A stretch of 64,000 bases of DNA from Diphasiastrum complanatum (Eukaryota; Streptophyta; Lycopodiopsida; Lycopodiales; Lycopodiaceae): NCBI GenBank assembly GCA_029204225.1, contig CM055096.1, positions 35,682,139 through 35,746,138 of the forward strand. Direction: 5' to 3'. The first letter of the stretch is position 1. Each line of letters starts with the position of its first letter. Under the pieces are notes generated by a model. That model was not told the origin of the DNA, did no database searches, and saw only the letters and a list, made by a program, of their open reading frames with translations. Made by a program: the position numbers and the translations under genes. Shown one piece after another: positions 46,364 through 57,841 of this stretch.

Positions 46364-47507
46364 TGTTAGAAACAAAAAATAAGCTCAAAAAGGTAAGACG
46401 AACATGAACGAGACACGAACTCGAACAAGAAACGAACGAGAAACGAACTCGAACAAAAAATGTTCGTGCGCAGCGGAACGAGCTATACGACTCTCTCCAT
46501 AAGCATGACTACGCCTATCAGAACGAACAAAACGGTAGTGATGGGAATCACGGTCGTTCTTGATTACGTAGCCAAACTTTGATAAATGAATGAAGATCCA
46601 GAAGAATGGTTTGTCTCGAATACTAACACAAACTATTCGTCGCAAATGATTTGCAAAGAAGTAGACGGTGCTTGACTGATAATTAGTCGCGAATGATTTG
46701 CTAAAGACAAGACCAGATGTTAGTCGTCTATTACCAGAAAGAACAACTAGAAAGATTAGACAGAATGAATGATAAGCATAGCAATATTAACATAGATCTG
46801 AATGCAGAACAAAGAACTGTATCAGATTAAGTATATCGTGTATACATGTCAATAATGCGGTAGAGCACAAGAAAATAGCGGACGAAACCGCGTGTCCTAC
46901 GAAGCTTATGCAATCTGTAAAGGAATAAAACCTTATTGCTAACAATCGAGAATCAATGTGCAAGGCATCTGCTTTGTCTCATTCATCAACTCATCAACTC
47001 ATTTGCTCATTAACCTCATTCACCTTGTTAACCTGAATACACAAATGGTATCCATTATATATACATTATATTACAGGTGTGCAGATGTGAAAAGTATAGA
47101 GTGGATGTGTTGTCTGTAAGAGATCATGGGTGGCTACAGTCGTTGTCCAGTCTATTAGCGCAGCTGCATGGGGTGAGCGTGAAAAGGGTGCGACGTCAGT
47201 CAATGCTGAAAGATCGTTGGTGATGACGATGCAAAAAGTGCGTCACTCTTACGAGTAGCCTTAGGATTAGATTTACAGGGTGCCTTTGTTTTTAGGGCAC
47301 CTTTGGCATTCTGTAAGATAGTGTCCCCTTTTCGCCTATCACCATAACGTGTGTAAAAACATAGTGTCGCGGCTCTTTCGCCTTTTCTTCGTCTGTGTGA
47401 ATTTGCATGTAAATATGCAGACCGCGTGACAACATTAGTAAATATGCAGCATGAATGGAGGCAGATTAAAATGAGATTTAAGGAGAGTAGAGGGAATAAA
47501 TCCAATA
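46364..47507 (-). repeat. 3' LTR of Copia E3 (about 1.14 kb)
   Basis: Plus-strand edges are TGTTAGAAAC and CCAATA (TGTTGG start mutated to TATTGG on the minus strand). The tract CCCCCCCTT at 47508-47516 is the complement of the polypurine tract AAGGGGGGG, the same as at 59486-59494. Part of it (46390-46590) is an inverted match to 18980-19200 in the LTR at 18676-19291. TTCG-rich words (CGAACGAGAAACGAACTCG) resemble those in the other LTRs. Confidence 0.75.
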
Positions 47508-47514
47508 CCCCCCC

Positions 47515-48072
47515 TTAATCTGAATCTGTGAATGCCTTGATCTTCAAATTAAGCAACGCACAAAATTTGTTGTGTGCATTAACACTAAGTGCTCTTGTGA
47601 AGATGTCTACAACCATGTCCTGCGTTCTACAGTACGTTAAGCTCACTTCTCTATCGAGAACCTTGCCCCTGATGTAGTGATATCTGATCTCAATGTGCTT
47701 ACTCCTAGAATGAAATCTAAGGTTGGCCGATAAGGCAATAGCACGTTGGTTATCACAAAACAAAATTGTAGGGTTGTATTGATACAGATTGATGTCTGAC
47801 AGCAAATTTCTCAACCAAAATGCTTCCTTAATAGAGTGAGAAGCAGCAACGTATTCTGATTCAGTAGAAAAAAGTGCAATAGAGGTTTTCTTACGACTGT
47901 TCCATGAGATAGGACCACCGTTGAAGAAGAATGCAAATCCAGATGTGGGCTTACGATTGTCTACATCTCCTCTCCAGCTCGCATCAAAATATCTCCCAAG
48001 TTGATGAAGATTATCGTTGCTGACATCTCCATAGCAGATGCACTGGTCCATAGTAGCTCGGATATATCTCAT
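47515..48072 (-). pseudogene. Copia E3 RNase H
   Basis: The 185-residue frame has GRYFDASWRGDVDNRKPTSG, WNSRKKTSIALFSTESEY, FWLRNLLSD, CDNQRAIALSANLRFHSRSK, HIEIRYHYIRG and DMVVDIFTRAL, all hallmarks of Copia RNase H. It ends in TAA that overlaps the polypurine tract of the 3' LTR. It hydrolyses the RNA strand of RNA-DNA hybrids during reverse transcription. The enzyme frame is intact in this copy, but it is cut off from the upstream RT by frame breaks between 48072 and 48241. Confidence 0.85.
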
Positions 48073-48240
48073 GACTCAAATAAGAGCCTTCCAATGGATA
48101 ATGCCAAGATTAGCCATGTATTGGCTGAGTGAGCTAACAACAAAAGGGATATGTGGTCTTGTATAGACCATTGCATACATGAGAGATCCTAGTATCGATC
48201 GATACAAATACTCTCTCATTTGCTCCTCTTCTTGTTTGGT

Positions 48241-49138
48241 CTAGGAATATTGGTCCTTTGACAAATGCAGGCTTGGATCCATTGGTGAGTGAGCTAATTT
48301 ACAATTCATCAAATTGTATCTATTAAAAATATTATGAAGATACCTTTGTTGAGTGATGTAAATCAGTTGATTTGCTCTGTCTCTGTGGATTTGAATTCCC
48401 AGACAGAAGTGAGCTTCGTCCAGATCAGTCATGTCAAATTCTGAGAACAACATATGTTTCGAATTCTTAACCATATTGGTATCGTTGCAACGTATCATCC
48501 ACGTACAAGGTGATGATAATGAAGGATTGCTACATTGACTTCGAATAAACGTTACAATCAACAATGCTTGGTTTGAATCCTTGTTCAATGAGGAATGTGT
48601 TGATCCTCTGTAACCAAGCTCTGGCAAACTGTTTCAAGATGTACAATGCTTTGTGGAGTTTACATACACGATTCTTCATGTCTTCCAAAACATATCCTTC
48701 AGACTGGATCATGTAGATATCTTCTTGTATAACTCCATTCCAATAGGCTGTTTGATGTACTTCGAGGTCAGCAACTGCAGCATAAGACAAGAGCATTCGG
48801 ATCGACGAATGTTTGATGATTGGACTAAAAGTCTCACTGTAGTCGACATTCGGGATCTGGGTGAATCCTCGTGCTACCAGTCTAGCCTTCCTTCGATCGA
48901 TTGCTCTGTTGGCATTATATTTGATCTTAAAGATCCATTTGCAATCAATTATATTGCAGCCAATAGGAGCTTCAACTAATGACCATGTCTGATTTTCTAT
49001 CAGAGAGGAATACTCTATGTCCATGGCTTCTCTCCAGAGATCAGAGTCTGGTTGGCTAAGTGCCTCTTCGACTATCGTCGGTTCCTGCATTAAGAGACAG
49101 GCAAACTCAGGAGTATACCTTGTGGGCTGTGTGCGCAC
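48241..49138 (-). pseudogene. Copia E3 reverse transcriptase
   Basis: Frame 49138-48530 (202 residues) covers NQTWSLVEAPIGCNIIDCKW, ARLVARGFTQIPNVDYSETF, the second palm strand and KALYILKQFARAWLQRINTF. Frame 48627-48241 continues with the C-terminal palm and HFCLGIQIHRD. The YVDD segment falls at the break between the frames (about 48510-48480), where bases are missing relative to E2. E2 and E3 therefore each retain a different intact part of RT. Confidence 0.8.
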
Positions 49139-49489
49139 TCGGCTTGATCTTCTGGGAGGATTCGACTGATGAACTGCTCTTGGGACTTGTTGTTGAGTAG
49201 CAGCAACATCTTCATCTGACTCGCTATCTCGAAGTGGGTCGACAATATATCCCCCTGAGCCAGAACCTCAGACTATCGTGCCAACGACAGGTGATGAAGG
49301 TTCTTCTTAAGCAACATCCTTATCTTTGAGGTCGACAAACTGAACCTCGATAAAGATTGTATCCTGGCTATACAAGATTTGTTGGGTATCAGGATCGTAC
49401 AGCTTGTAAGTGTTATCAGACAAAGTATATCCGATCAGGATTGTCTTGAGACCTTGGAAGTCCAATTTCTTCCTTGTGTCCTTTGGGAT

Positions 49490-50422
49490 CTACGCGTAGG
49501 CAATGCACCCAAACACTCTTAGATTCTTCAAAGAATTCTTAGAGCCTGTCCACACCTCATGGGGTGTCTTGTCTGAGAGGGCCTTGGTCGAACATCTGTT
49601 CTGAACATAAGCTGCAGTGGAGACAGCTTCAGCCCAGAATCTCTTGGGCAACGATGCATGCGATAGCATACATTTAGCAGATTTGACCAGAGTATGGTTC
49701 TTCCTCTCAACTAAGTCATTAGACTGAGGACTGTAAGGAGTGATGAATTGTTGTTCAATGCCTTGGCTTTGGTAGTACTCCTTAAACTCGACAAAGATAT
49801 ATTCTCCACCGTTGTCTGACCTTAGGGCCTTGATCGTCCTTCCAGACTCCTTTTTTGCATGCTCCTTGAAGATTCTGAAGCAGTTGAAGGCTTCTGATTT
49901 CTTCTTTATGAAGTACACCATAGTCCTTCTGGAGAATTCGTCAATAAAGGTTATAAAATACTTGGCGTCCTTCAGTGAAGGATTTTTCATCGGGCCACAA
50001 ATATCTGAATGTACAACATCTAGCAATCCTCTAGCAACATGCTGATGGCTTGATGGTTTCCTAGTCTGTTTACCAACTAGACAGTCTTGACAGACAGGTA
50101 ACTTGACCCTTTTGTGAGGATAGTCGAGATCAAGAATAATGGATTGTCTAGACATTCGTTGTACAACAACATGATTTAAATGACCAAGTCTATAATGCCA
50201 AAGTAAACCTTTATTTGAATGAATTGAAGTACTGAGAGCCTGAGTAGAGGCAGAAAAACAATGACTCAACTTATACAAGTATCCATGCCTCTTTCCGAGT
50301 GCTAGGATCTTGTCTGTCCTATCAACTACTTTACACTGATCACATTCGAACTCTACTCTATGTCCTAGATCTGTGATTCTGCTTACAGAGAGCAAATTCG
50401 TAGATAACTTTGGTACGTACAT
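49490..50422 (-). pseudogene. Copia E3 integrase
   Basis: This 310-residue frame has the GAG-pre-integrase domain, the HHCC finger (WHYRLGHLNH ... CQDCLVGK), and a core with SDICGP, FIDEFSRRT, RSDNGGEYI and PQSNDLVERKNHTL. The two Asp and the Glu of the triad are all present (Gly to Asp in the NG pair is unusual). It ends in the conserved LKNLRVFGCIAYA block. The integrase frame is intact, but the polyprotein around it is broken. Confidence 0.85.
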
Positions 50423-50467
50423 GACTTTAGAGAGTAGCTTAGACTGATCATTTGCATAAAAATAATC

Positions 50468-51514
50468 TTACAGTGCCTTCACCTTTAATAGCTTTGTGCT
50501 ATTATCGCCAAGGTGAACAAATTTCTGAGTACTGTAAGGTGTATAGGACTCGAAACAGCCAATGAGACTAGTCATGTGCTGAGTGGCTCTGGAATCTCGG
50601 AACCAAGAACTATCGTCAGATGCTCCTTGATGGTTGGTCATGAAGGCATCATGATCTGCTTCCTGAATAGGCTGTGGAGCTTCTGCAGCTGCATTTGCCA
50701 CTTGATTCGACTGCCCTTTGTTGTTGTTCTTCACTTGAAGTATTCGGCAGTCTTGTATTTCGTGGTTGTTTCGTTTGCAATAACTATAGAACAGCTTCTT
50801 ATTTGTCTACAGATTCGACTATTTCTTATGCTGAGCTGGTTTCTGGTCTGGCTTTGATTGCTTCGGGCCTTTTTTCTTCTTCTGATTTGTCGTGCTCTTG
50901 TTGGTGTACAAGGCGTGAGAATCAGCTGAGGAACTCAAGGTTTCGTTCCTTCGCGTGTCTTCCTGCAACAACATAGCGATGACTCTCAAAAGAGTCAATT
51001 CTGGATGAGTCGTGATGATTATCACCCAACCGTCGTAAGAACTTGGCAAGCTTGTAAGCAATTGCATCAGTGTGTCTTGATCGTCTATGACAGATCCGAC
51101 AGCGGCCATTTGTCTTAGCAGGTTCTTGAATTGATTAATGTGATTCTGTAGAGAATCACCATTCATCATCTTGAGGGAGTAGAATTTCTTCCTGAGATGT
51201 AGCTTGGAAGCTATATCTCGCACTTTGTATAGTGTGCTCAAGATGTCTCAGACTTCTTTCGATGTCTGAGCCTCGGATACATGGCCGATCTGGGTATCCG
51301 TGATATTGGGGATGATCAGCGCAAAAGCTTTTCCATCCTTCAGCTTCCATCTGGCGATTGTCGCGTCATCCGCTTCGGGTTTCCCTTCTGCACCTGTAAC
51401 AACGTCGTATAATTCTTTTGTCATTAGCACAATTTTCATCTTAAATTTCCACAGATGGTAATTGGCTCCATCAAGCTTGTCCATAATAGGACTGGCTTTC
51501 TCTTGGGAATCCAT
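50468..51514 (-). pseudogene. Copia E3 gag and protease
   Basis: Gag starts MDSQEKASPIMDKLDGANYH at 51514. The first frame ends at 51248 in a stop, and a second frame (51241-50819) continues with STLYKVRDIASKLHLRKKFY and the helical gag core. The zinc knuckle FYSYCKRNNHEIQDC has lost its first Cys. The protease loop reads WFRDSRATQHM, with Gly replaced by Arg next to the catalytic Asp-Ser. Frame breaks occur at about 51245, 50815 and 50735. Confidence 0.8.
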
Positions 51515-51556
51515 GTGGAAGAGTTAGTCTAAGTGATAGGAGAAACTATCAGTGAA

Positions 51557-52370
51557 TGATATCATCTTCACATTTGATGAGGTTCAATGTCTTTGGCATC
51601 TCTGGTATCTCTTCACTATGATCCAATTCGGCCATTTTTTTGCAAATTTTGATTTTCTCTGTTAGAATGTCGGATGTAAGGTGGTCGGATGTAACATCGG
51701 CTTTGTCGGATGTAATGTCGGATGCAAACTTGTCATTCCCGATGTAGAAACAAAAATGTCTGTCAGGTGTAAAGAAACGTGACTTGTTGGATGCAAGTGT
51801 ATATGCAGTGTCGGATGTAGGTCGGTTGTAAAGTCATCGGCTGCAAAACTCTTCGAAAGCAAATGGTCGAGTGTGTTTTGGATGTAGTGTCAGGTGCAAG
51901 TTTGATTCAGGATGTCAAAGCAGATGCAAGGTTGGATATGCACTATAGATACAATTGGTTGGATGTAGACAGGTAAGGTAGGAAAAAAAGGTAAGGTAGG
52001 ATGTAAAAGTTGGTCAGATGAAAAGTGAAGGTAAAGTATGATGTAAAACGTGGTATTAATCTGGCAAAAACTTTAATGAAACTAGAAACAGTGTGAAGTG
52101 GGTGGTAAATGCACAAAAGTTAGATTTTTTGAGAAAAAGTTGAAACTTTGTAGGTTTTGTGCCATGTGGATGGATGGGAGTGTGGTAGCTATGGAGCGTA
52201 GAATATATGATAGAATGATCAATGGTGGTCAGTTGCATGAAAAATCGCTAGAATCGGATCACTGAGAGCAAAGATCGCCAGAAAGTTTGCCACTCAGACA
52301 TGAACGCTCTTAAAAAGTGTGAAGTGAAAACGCCTTGTGCGTCCGATGTATTTATAAAAAAATTTAGGTC
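51557..52370. repeat. TCGGATGTAA motif array, left part
   Basis: From 51664 to about 52030 the words GTCGGATGTAA, GTCGGATGCAA and close variants recur more than ten times with irregular spacing of 10-40 bp. The array stops in ordinary sequence (52040-52370) that abuts the complete Copia. The same motif resumes at 58524, so the Copia split a single older block. Confidence 0.7.
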
Positions 52371-53053
52371 TGTAAAAATTACAGCAAATAAGGATCCTAA
52401 AACACTTGAAATGATGAGGGAAACAATAGATTATGATTTCATAAGATTAGCACAAGTTGAACCATCAAAATCCATCAAAAATCTATGCTTGAACCTCACT
52501 AAATGGCCCAAATCCTTGAAGAAGGCTTCACACGTGTGAAAGTACGGCCTCCCACAGTCTGAGTACTGTACACCAGACCTACATTCAATCCTATAATCAT
52601 TAGTAATCACAAGTACTCAAACAATTATGAACATAGAGAGCAATTGCACCATTATGAGAGAAAAGTCATGAAATTGCTTGATTGATTTTGGTGAGATATC
52701 ATCACCTATATATACATGATCCATCACGGTTTTGGGCAGGTATGAGTAGCCCTAAACCTATCCCTAATGCTAATTTTGGTGGATCTTTCATCCCTACCAA
52801 GTTAGGGTTGGAATCTTGGAGATCCCTCAACAATGCAAAAATTACCAAAAATAGCTCCTATTTTTTCTCCCTTGTATCTAAGCATAATTTGGACTCATTC
52901 CAAAGGTTCTAACACTTAGGTCTACTTGAGAACATCCTTATGAATTGAATCCTATGCTATTTGGCACGTGTGACAAGCCACATCATGACCATCTAACTAT
53001 TTACAAGTCATATGACCAAAACTAGTCAAGCTAGAATTGTGAATTTTTAAACA
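52371..53053 (-). repeat. 3' LTR of the complete Copia
   Basis: 683 bp from TGTAAAAATTACAG to TTTTTAAACA on the plus strand. It is identical to the right LTR except for about four substitutions and one extra A near the end. Confidence 0.97.
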
Positions 53054-53064
53054 CTCCTCCTCAC
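53054..53064 (-). promoter_or_regulatory. polypurine tract
   Basis: CTCCTCCTCAC on the plus strand is GTGAGGAGGAG on the coding strand and abuts the 3' LTR. It would prime plus-strand DNA synthesis. Confidence 0.85.
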
Positions 53065-53067
53065 TAT

Positions 53068-56000
53068 CTAGCTTGGTTCAATCATTGCTTTACTAATCAC
53101 TCCAAGTGATGATCTGAACTTCATAAAAGGTGTCTTTTGAAGTGGTTTAGTAAGTAGATCAGCTACACATTCATTGCTTGGAACATGCTCCAAAGCAATC
53201 TCCTTGGCTTGCACCATTTCTCTCACAAAGTGATGGCATATCTCAATGTGCTTAGATCTTGCATGGAAGATTGGGTTAGATGCAAGGTGTTGGGCTGATA
53301 TATTGTCATTGTAGATGATTGGTGCCTCCTCTGAATCCATGATCTTTAGTTCCACCAATAATCTCTTGATCCAAAGTACCTCCTTTGTAGTGGTTGTCAA
53401 AGCTTTGTACTCGGCCTCGGTTGAAGATAGAGATATAGTTTCTTGCTTTTTTGAAAGCCATGAAACCACACCTTCTCCTATGAAAGTTGAATAGGCACTT
53501 GTTGATTTCCTATCCCTCTTGTCCCCTGCAAAATCTGAATCACTAAATGCATGAAGGTTAATCACATCTCCTCTATATAGAATCCCAAAACCCAATGTAC
53601 CCGAGATGTATCTTAGAATCCTCTTAGCCTTTTTCCAATGGATATTCAATGGCTTTTGCATGGATTGGCTCAACCTACATACACTAAAGCTCAGATCTGG
53701 TCTAGTTATAGTGATCCACATTAAGGAACCTATAAGTTGCCTAAACAAAGTGATGTCCATGAAGGATCTTTCATCATCTTCATTTGGCACTTTTACATCT
53801 TGCTTTATTGGTGTGTCAACACTTTTGCATACTTCCATCTTAAACTTCTTCAAAAGACTTTGAGCATAGTTTACTTGACTTATAAAGATAAAACCAGACC
53901 CTCTAAGTACTTCTATGCCTAAGATGAAGTGAAGACACCCTAGATCTACCATCTTGAACTCTAAGGATAGATCTATCTTGATTTTTTCAATACCATCAAC
54001 ACTATTTCCACTAATGATGATGTCATCTACATAAATGAGTAAAAGTACAATACCAACATCATCAAACTTAATGTAAAGAGTGGGATCATATTCACTTTGA
54101 ACAAAAGAAAGTGAAATAAGATAGCAATGTAGTCTTGAATTCCAAGATCTCGAGGCTTGCTTCAAGCCATAGATGCTTCTTTGGAGATGGCATACTTTGT
54201 TCTCCATTCCATGCTTGATGAACCCTTGTGGCTGCTCCATATAGATATCCTCTTCCAAAAAACCATTCAAGAAATCATTAGAGACATCCATTTGACATAG
54301 AATCCATCCAAAATGTGATGCAAGTGCAATGATTAGTCTTATTGTGACCATCTTGGCCACGGGTGCAAAAGTTTCCTCATAGTCTATCCCTCTCTCTTGA
54401 GCATAACCTTTTGCAACTAATCTTGCTTTATGTTTATTAACACTCCCATTTGCATTCAACTTAAGCTTGAAGACCCACTTGCATCCTATTACATTCCTTT
54501 GAGGTCTCTCAACAAGCAACCAAGTTTCATTCTCAATCAAGGCATCATACTCATCCAACATAGCTTTATACCATTCTTTGGAGTTCAATGCATCTTCAAC
54601 ATTAGACGGTTCTTCAAAACTAGATAAAGCATAAGAAGTGGATGAGATACCCTCAACTTGCTCTCCTTTGCCTTGATATGTGAGCCTTGATGGCTTCACT
54701 TTTGCGCTTGAAGATCTCCTTGGTGTGATAGGTGGGTTTGGTGCTTGCTCCTCCATGAGCTCCTCCTCAAAGCCAAGATCTTGCTCCTCAGCCATCTTCT
54801 TCTTGATTGTTGGAGCACTTGAGCCTTCTTCAAGCATATGCATATGATGTTCATCAAAGATGACATCGCTTGAAACAACAAATTTGTTCAAGGATGGGAG
54901 ATAGACTTTGTAGCCCTTGCTTGAGCTTGTATATCCAAGCATGATCCCTCTTGTGGAAGATGGATCCTCCTTGGTTCTTGTTTCCAATGGCACATGCACA
55001 TAACATATACACCCAAAAACTTTCAAGTGATTAAGATTGGGTTTCTTTCCATACAACATCTCATAAGGAGTTTTGCCTTCAATTGCTTTGCAAGACACCC
55101 TATTCATCAAGTAGTTTGCACATACAAGAGACTCACCCCAAAAGGATTTGGGCAAACAAGCATCTAATCTTAAAGCCTTAGAACATTCACATAATGTTCT
55201 ATTCCTTCTTTCAGCAACTCCATTTTGTTGAGGAGTGTAAGGACAAGAAGTCTCTTTCTTGATCCCTTCCTCCTCACAAAAGGCCTTGAACTCATTGGAG
55301 ATGAATTCTCCACCATTGTCACTTCTAAGAATCTTGATGCTATGATTATGATGCTTTTCCACAAACAACTTGAAATTTACAAAAGTATCAAATACTTGAG
55401 ACTTGAAGGAAAGTAAGAACACCCAACAATATCTTGAGTAGTCATCAATGAAGGTTAAAAACATGGATGAACCTCCATTAGATTTGGTGCTAGCAATGTG
55501 CACATCCGAGTGTATGAGTTCAAGAGGATGAGATGACTTTGTGATGGAGTTAGGAAACACCTTCTTATGTGCCTTGGATAAGGCACAAGCTTCACAAACC
55601 TTGTCTTCCTTCCCAATATACCTTGGTAGGCCTAAAGCATACTCCTCCTTGATCATAGCCTCCATGGAACCCGAGTTGACATGTCCAAGTCTTTTGTGCC
55701 ATAAAGTAAAGGTAGATATCTTGCTCTTCTTGGCCAACATGACAACATTAGTATCCACAAATGCATCCAGCTTATAAAGTTTGCCAAGTCTAGTGCCCTT
55801 AGCCACTATCTTACCCTTCTTCTTGATGAAACATTCATTTGAAGCAAAGTCAACATTGAAACCATTGTCTACCATTTGGCCAACACTTAGTAGATTCTTT
55901 GTTATTGTAGGAATGTACAAAACACCTTCTATGTTGATCTTTTTGGAAGATCCTAAGCAAAGGGGAATGCTACCAACTCCTTCAATATTACAAGCTTCAT

Positions 56001-57036
56001 CATTTGCTGTATAGATAGACTTTATAGGTCCATCATAAGATAAGAGAGAAGAGAAAAACTCCCTTTTACTAGTCATGTGTGAACTAGCACCCGAGTCAAT
56101 CCACCAAGGATCTTCTCCTTTGAAGCTTGTTGAAGAAAATATGGACATCATGAGAGAGTCCCCATGTGAACTCTCCTCCTCCTCCTCTTTGCTCATGTTG
56201 GCTTGGCTTTGATCTTGCTTCCTCTTGAAGCATTCCGAGGCATAATGCCCCATCTTGCTACAATAGTAGCACTTCACCTTTGATTTGTCCTTCTTGACTT
56301 TGGTGGTTGATGGAGATGCCTTTGGGGGTCCTTCTTGATCCTCAAGCTTTGTAGACTTCTTGAATGTTGATCCTTTGCCTTTGGACTTGCCTTTGCCTTT
56401 GGTGAAGAGAGCTTGGTCATCTCCACCTTGGATGGAAAGCCTATCCATCCTCTCTTGCATTTGGCTCCTTCTTGATTCCTCGGCCATGAGTGTGCCTTGG
56501 AGTTCTTCAAGTATGGGTAGCTTACCCATAATTGCATATCCCTGAACCAAATTGTCAAATTCAAAGCTTAGTCCATTCAATATGAGTTGAACAAGCTCTT
56601 CATCCTTGATAGGGTCACCTATAAAGGCTAGCTCTTTGTTCAATTCCTTTACTCTTAGGACAAAAGTATGTGCACTCTCTCCTTTCTTTTGATAGCTTCT
56701 ATAGATTTGATTCTTCAAATCTAACATTATAGTTTGGTTCTTGGATTCATAGACCTTTTGCAAAGTCTCCCAAGCATCTTGAGCTGAAGTGCAATCTCCT
56801 ACCTCTCTTAAGAGTTCATTTGCAACATTCATTTTTATGCAATGTAGTGCAACATTGCACCTCTTGATGTATTTGGCTTTTTCTTGAGGATGAATAGGTT
56901 CACCCTCCTTACCATTTACAATTTCCATCAGATCTTTCATGATCATGATAGATTCCATTCTAACTTTCCATATGGAATAGTTAGTTTTGTTGAGCCTTTC
57001 ATTAGTATCCAAAAGATATGCATTTATAGATGCCAT
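53068..57036 (-). CDS. Copia gag-pol polyprotein, intact frame (1322 aa)
   Basis: A single frame encodes all Copia domains in the order gag, protease, integrase, RT, RNase H. Gag core (UBN2-like) covers residues about 1-220. The zinc knuckle CYYCSKMGHYASEC is at 256-269. The protease loop DSGASSHM starts with Asp314. The integrase finger begins at His447 (HKRLGH ... CEACALSKAH), and its core has SDVH, FIDDYSRYCW, RSDNGGEFIS and PQQNGVAERRNRTL, with all three acidic residues present. RT has the YVDD box near 1002-1005. RNase H has FSDSDFAGD and SSTEAEYKAL. Residue 921 is Asp in DVSNDFLNG, where Copia RTs usually have Ala or another small residue. The start at 57036 is the first ATG after the leader and fits the family start. 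Product acts in cytoplasmic virus-like particles and the nucleus. Confidence 0.95.
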   Translation of the reverse strand: MASINAYLLDTNERLNKTNYSIWKVRMESIMIMKDLMEIVNGKEGEPIHPQEKAKYIKRCNVALHCIKMNVANELLREVGDCTSAQDAWETLQKVYESKNQTIMLDLKNQIYRSYQKKGESAHTFVLRVKELNKELAFIGDPIKDEELVQLILNGLSFEFDNLVQGYAIMGKLPILEELQGTLMAEESRRSQMQERMDRLSIQGGDDQALFTKGKGKSKGKGSTFKKSTKLEDQEGPPKASPSTTKVKKDKSKVKCYYCSKMGHYASECFKRKQDQSQANMSKEEEEESSHGDSLMMSIFSSTSFKGEDPWWIDSGASSHMTSKREFFSSLLSYDGPIKSIYTANDEACNIEGVGSIPLCLGSSKKINIEGVLYIPTITKNLLSVGQMVDNGFNVDFASNECFIKKKGKIVAKGTRLGKLYKLDAFVDTNVVMLAKKSKISTFTLWHKRLGHVNSGSMEAMIKEEYALGLPRYIGKEDKVCEACALSKAHKKVFPNSITKSSHPLELIHSDVHIASTKSNGGSSMFLTFIDDYSRYCWVFLLSFKSQVFDTFVNFKLFVEKHHNHSIKILRSDNGGEFISNEFKAFCEEEGIKKETSCPYTPQQNGVAERRNRTLCECSKALRLDACLPKSFWGESLVCANYLMNRVSCKAIEGKTPYEMLYGKKPNLNHLKVFGCICYVHVPLETRTKEDPSSTRGIMLGYTSSSKGYKVYLPSLNKFVVSSDVIFDEHHMHMLEEGSSAPTIKKKMAEEQDLGFEEELMEEQAPNPPITPRRSSSAKVKPSRLTYQGKGEQVEGISSTSYALSSFEEPSNVEDALNSKEWYKAMLDEYDALIENETWLLVERPQRNVIGCKWVFKLKLNANGSVNKHKARLVAKGYAQERGIDYEETFAPVAKMVTIRLIIALASHFGWILCQMDVSNDFLNGFLEEDIYMEQPQGFIKHGMENKVCHLQRSIYGLKQASRSWNSRLHCYLISLSFVQSEYDPTLYIKFDDVGIVLLLIYVDDIIISGNSVDGIEKIKIDLSLEFKMVDLGCLHFILGIEVLRGSGFIFISQVNYAQSLLKKFKMEVCKSVDTPIKQDVKVPNEDDERSFMDITLFRQLIGSLMWITITRPDLSFSVCRLSQSMQKPLNIHWKKAKRILRYISGTLGFGILYRGDVINLHAFSDSDFAGDKRDRKSTSAYSTFIGEGVVSWLSKKQETISLSSTEAEYKALTTTTKEVLWIKRLLVELKIMDSEEAPIIYNDNISAQHLASNPIFHARSKHIEICHHFVREMVQAKEIALEHVPSNECVADLLTKPLQKTPFMKFRSSLGVISKAMIEPS

Positions 57037-57828
57037 CTAGTCTCCTAATCAAGGACTTGACACAAATGAAGGTTACTTCTATTGATTTGATTGAAGGTCT
57101 ACCTTATCCCACTTCTTAGGGACCTGAAAAGATCAGTAATAGACTTCCTATAAAGATCTAAGAATGATCTCTAACAAAATCAAATCATAGAATACTAGAA
57201 ACAATGCACTTGCTTGATTGAAGTAGACAATACTAGTAGAATTGCCCCTCTTTCTATAAAGAACATTAAAGCTTCCAAATGATCTGATCAAGAGTGAATT
57301 TCAGCAACCTAATATACTTCCAAAATCACTTGTAAAAGATCTAAATGGAACTTAATGAGGATGCAACACAATCTACTATCCAATCACAAGCAAAAAATGA
57401 TCAAAATTGATGAAAAATTGATCTAATTTGGTGCATAAGTCAAGCAATGGTTGGACTGAACCTAAATCACTTTAGGAGGTGCCTACTACACCTTAGAACA
57501 GCCTTGAAGAGTCCCCAAAACTCTGATCTTCCCTCTCCTTGAATGCTAGAAAGCCTTCTCTATGAAATCACCTCCAAAACTCGCTTAGAAATCAATGCTT
57601 GGAGCAAGCAAAACTTGCTATCTTGGTAATGTGAATTGAATTCAACTTTGCCTCTGGTTTTAGACACCTAAACACCTGCAAATGAAGTCACACAACACCA
57701 ATCTCCAATGTATTTGACTCACTTTGAGTTCTAGAATCAATACTAGAGATCCAATCTACACAAGATTTAGATCAAAAATTGTGATCAAATTGAATGCAAA
57801 CCAAGGATTTAGCTCATTTCAGCCTTTA
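57037..57828 (-). other. untranslated leader of the complete Copia
   Basis: About 790 bp lie between PBS and the gag start. It is AT-rich and has no long frame. It would contain the packaging signal and splice or translation control regions, but none can be recognised by eye. Confidence 0.7.
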
Positions 57829-57841
57829 GGCTCTGATACCA
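57829..57841 (-). promoter_or_regulatory. primer binding site of the complete Copia
   Basis: GGCTCTGATACCA is the complement of TGGTATCAGAGCC, the initiator Met-tRNA primer site, immediately inside the 5' LTR. Confidence 0.95.

Larger units (their letters stand above)
47508..51556 (-). mobile_element. Copia E3, nearly complete gag-pol, 5' LTR lost
   Basis: Order on the minus strand: gag (51514-50735), protease (about 50610), integrase (50422-49490), linker, RT (49138-48241) and RNase H (48072-47515, ending at the polypurine tract). Leader similarity to the element at 19292-19446 ends at about 51556, and no PBS or 5' LTR is present beyond it. Frames are long, but several breaks and lost catalytic residues show it is inactive. 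It is the closest relative of E2 and of the gag at 19446. Confidence 0.85.
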
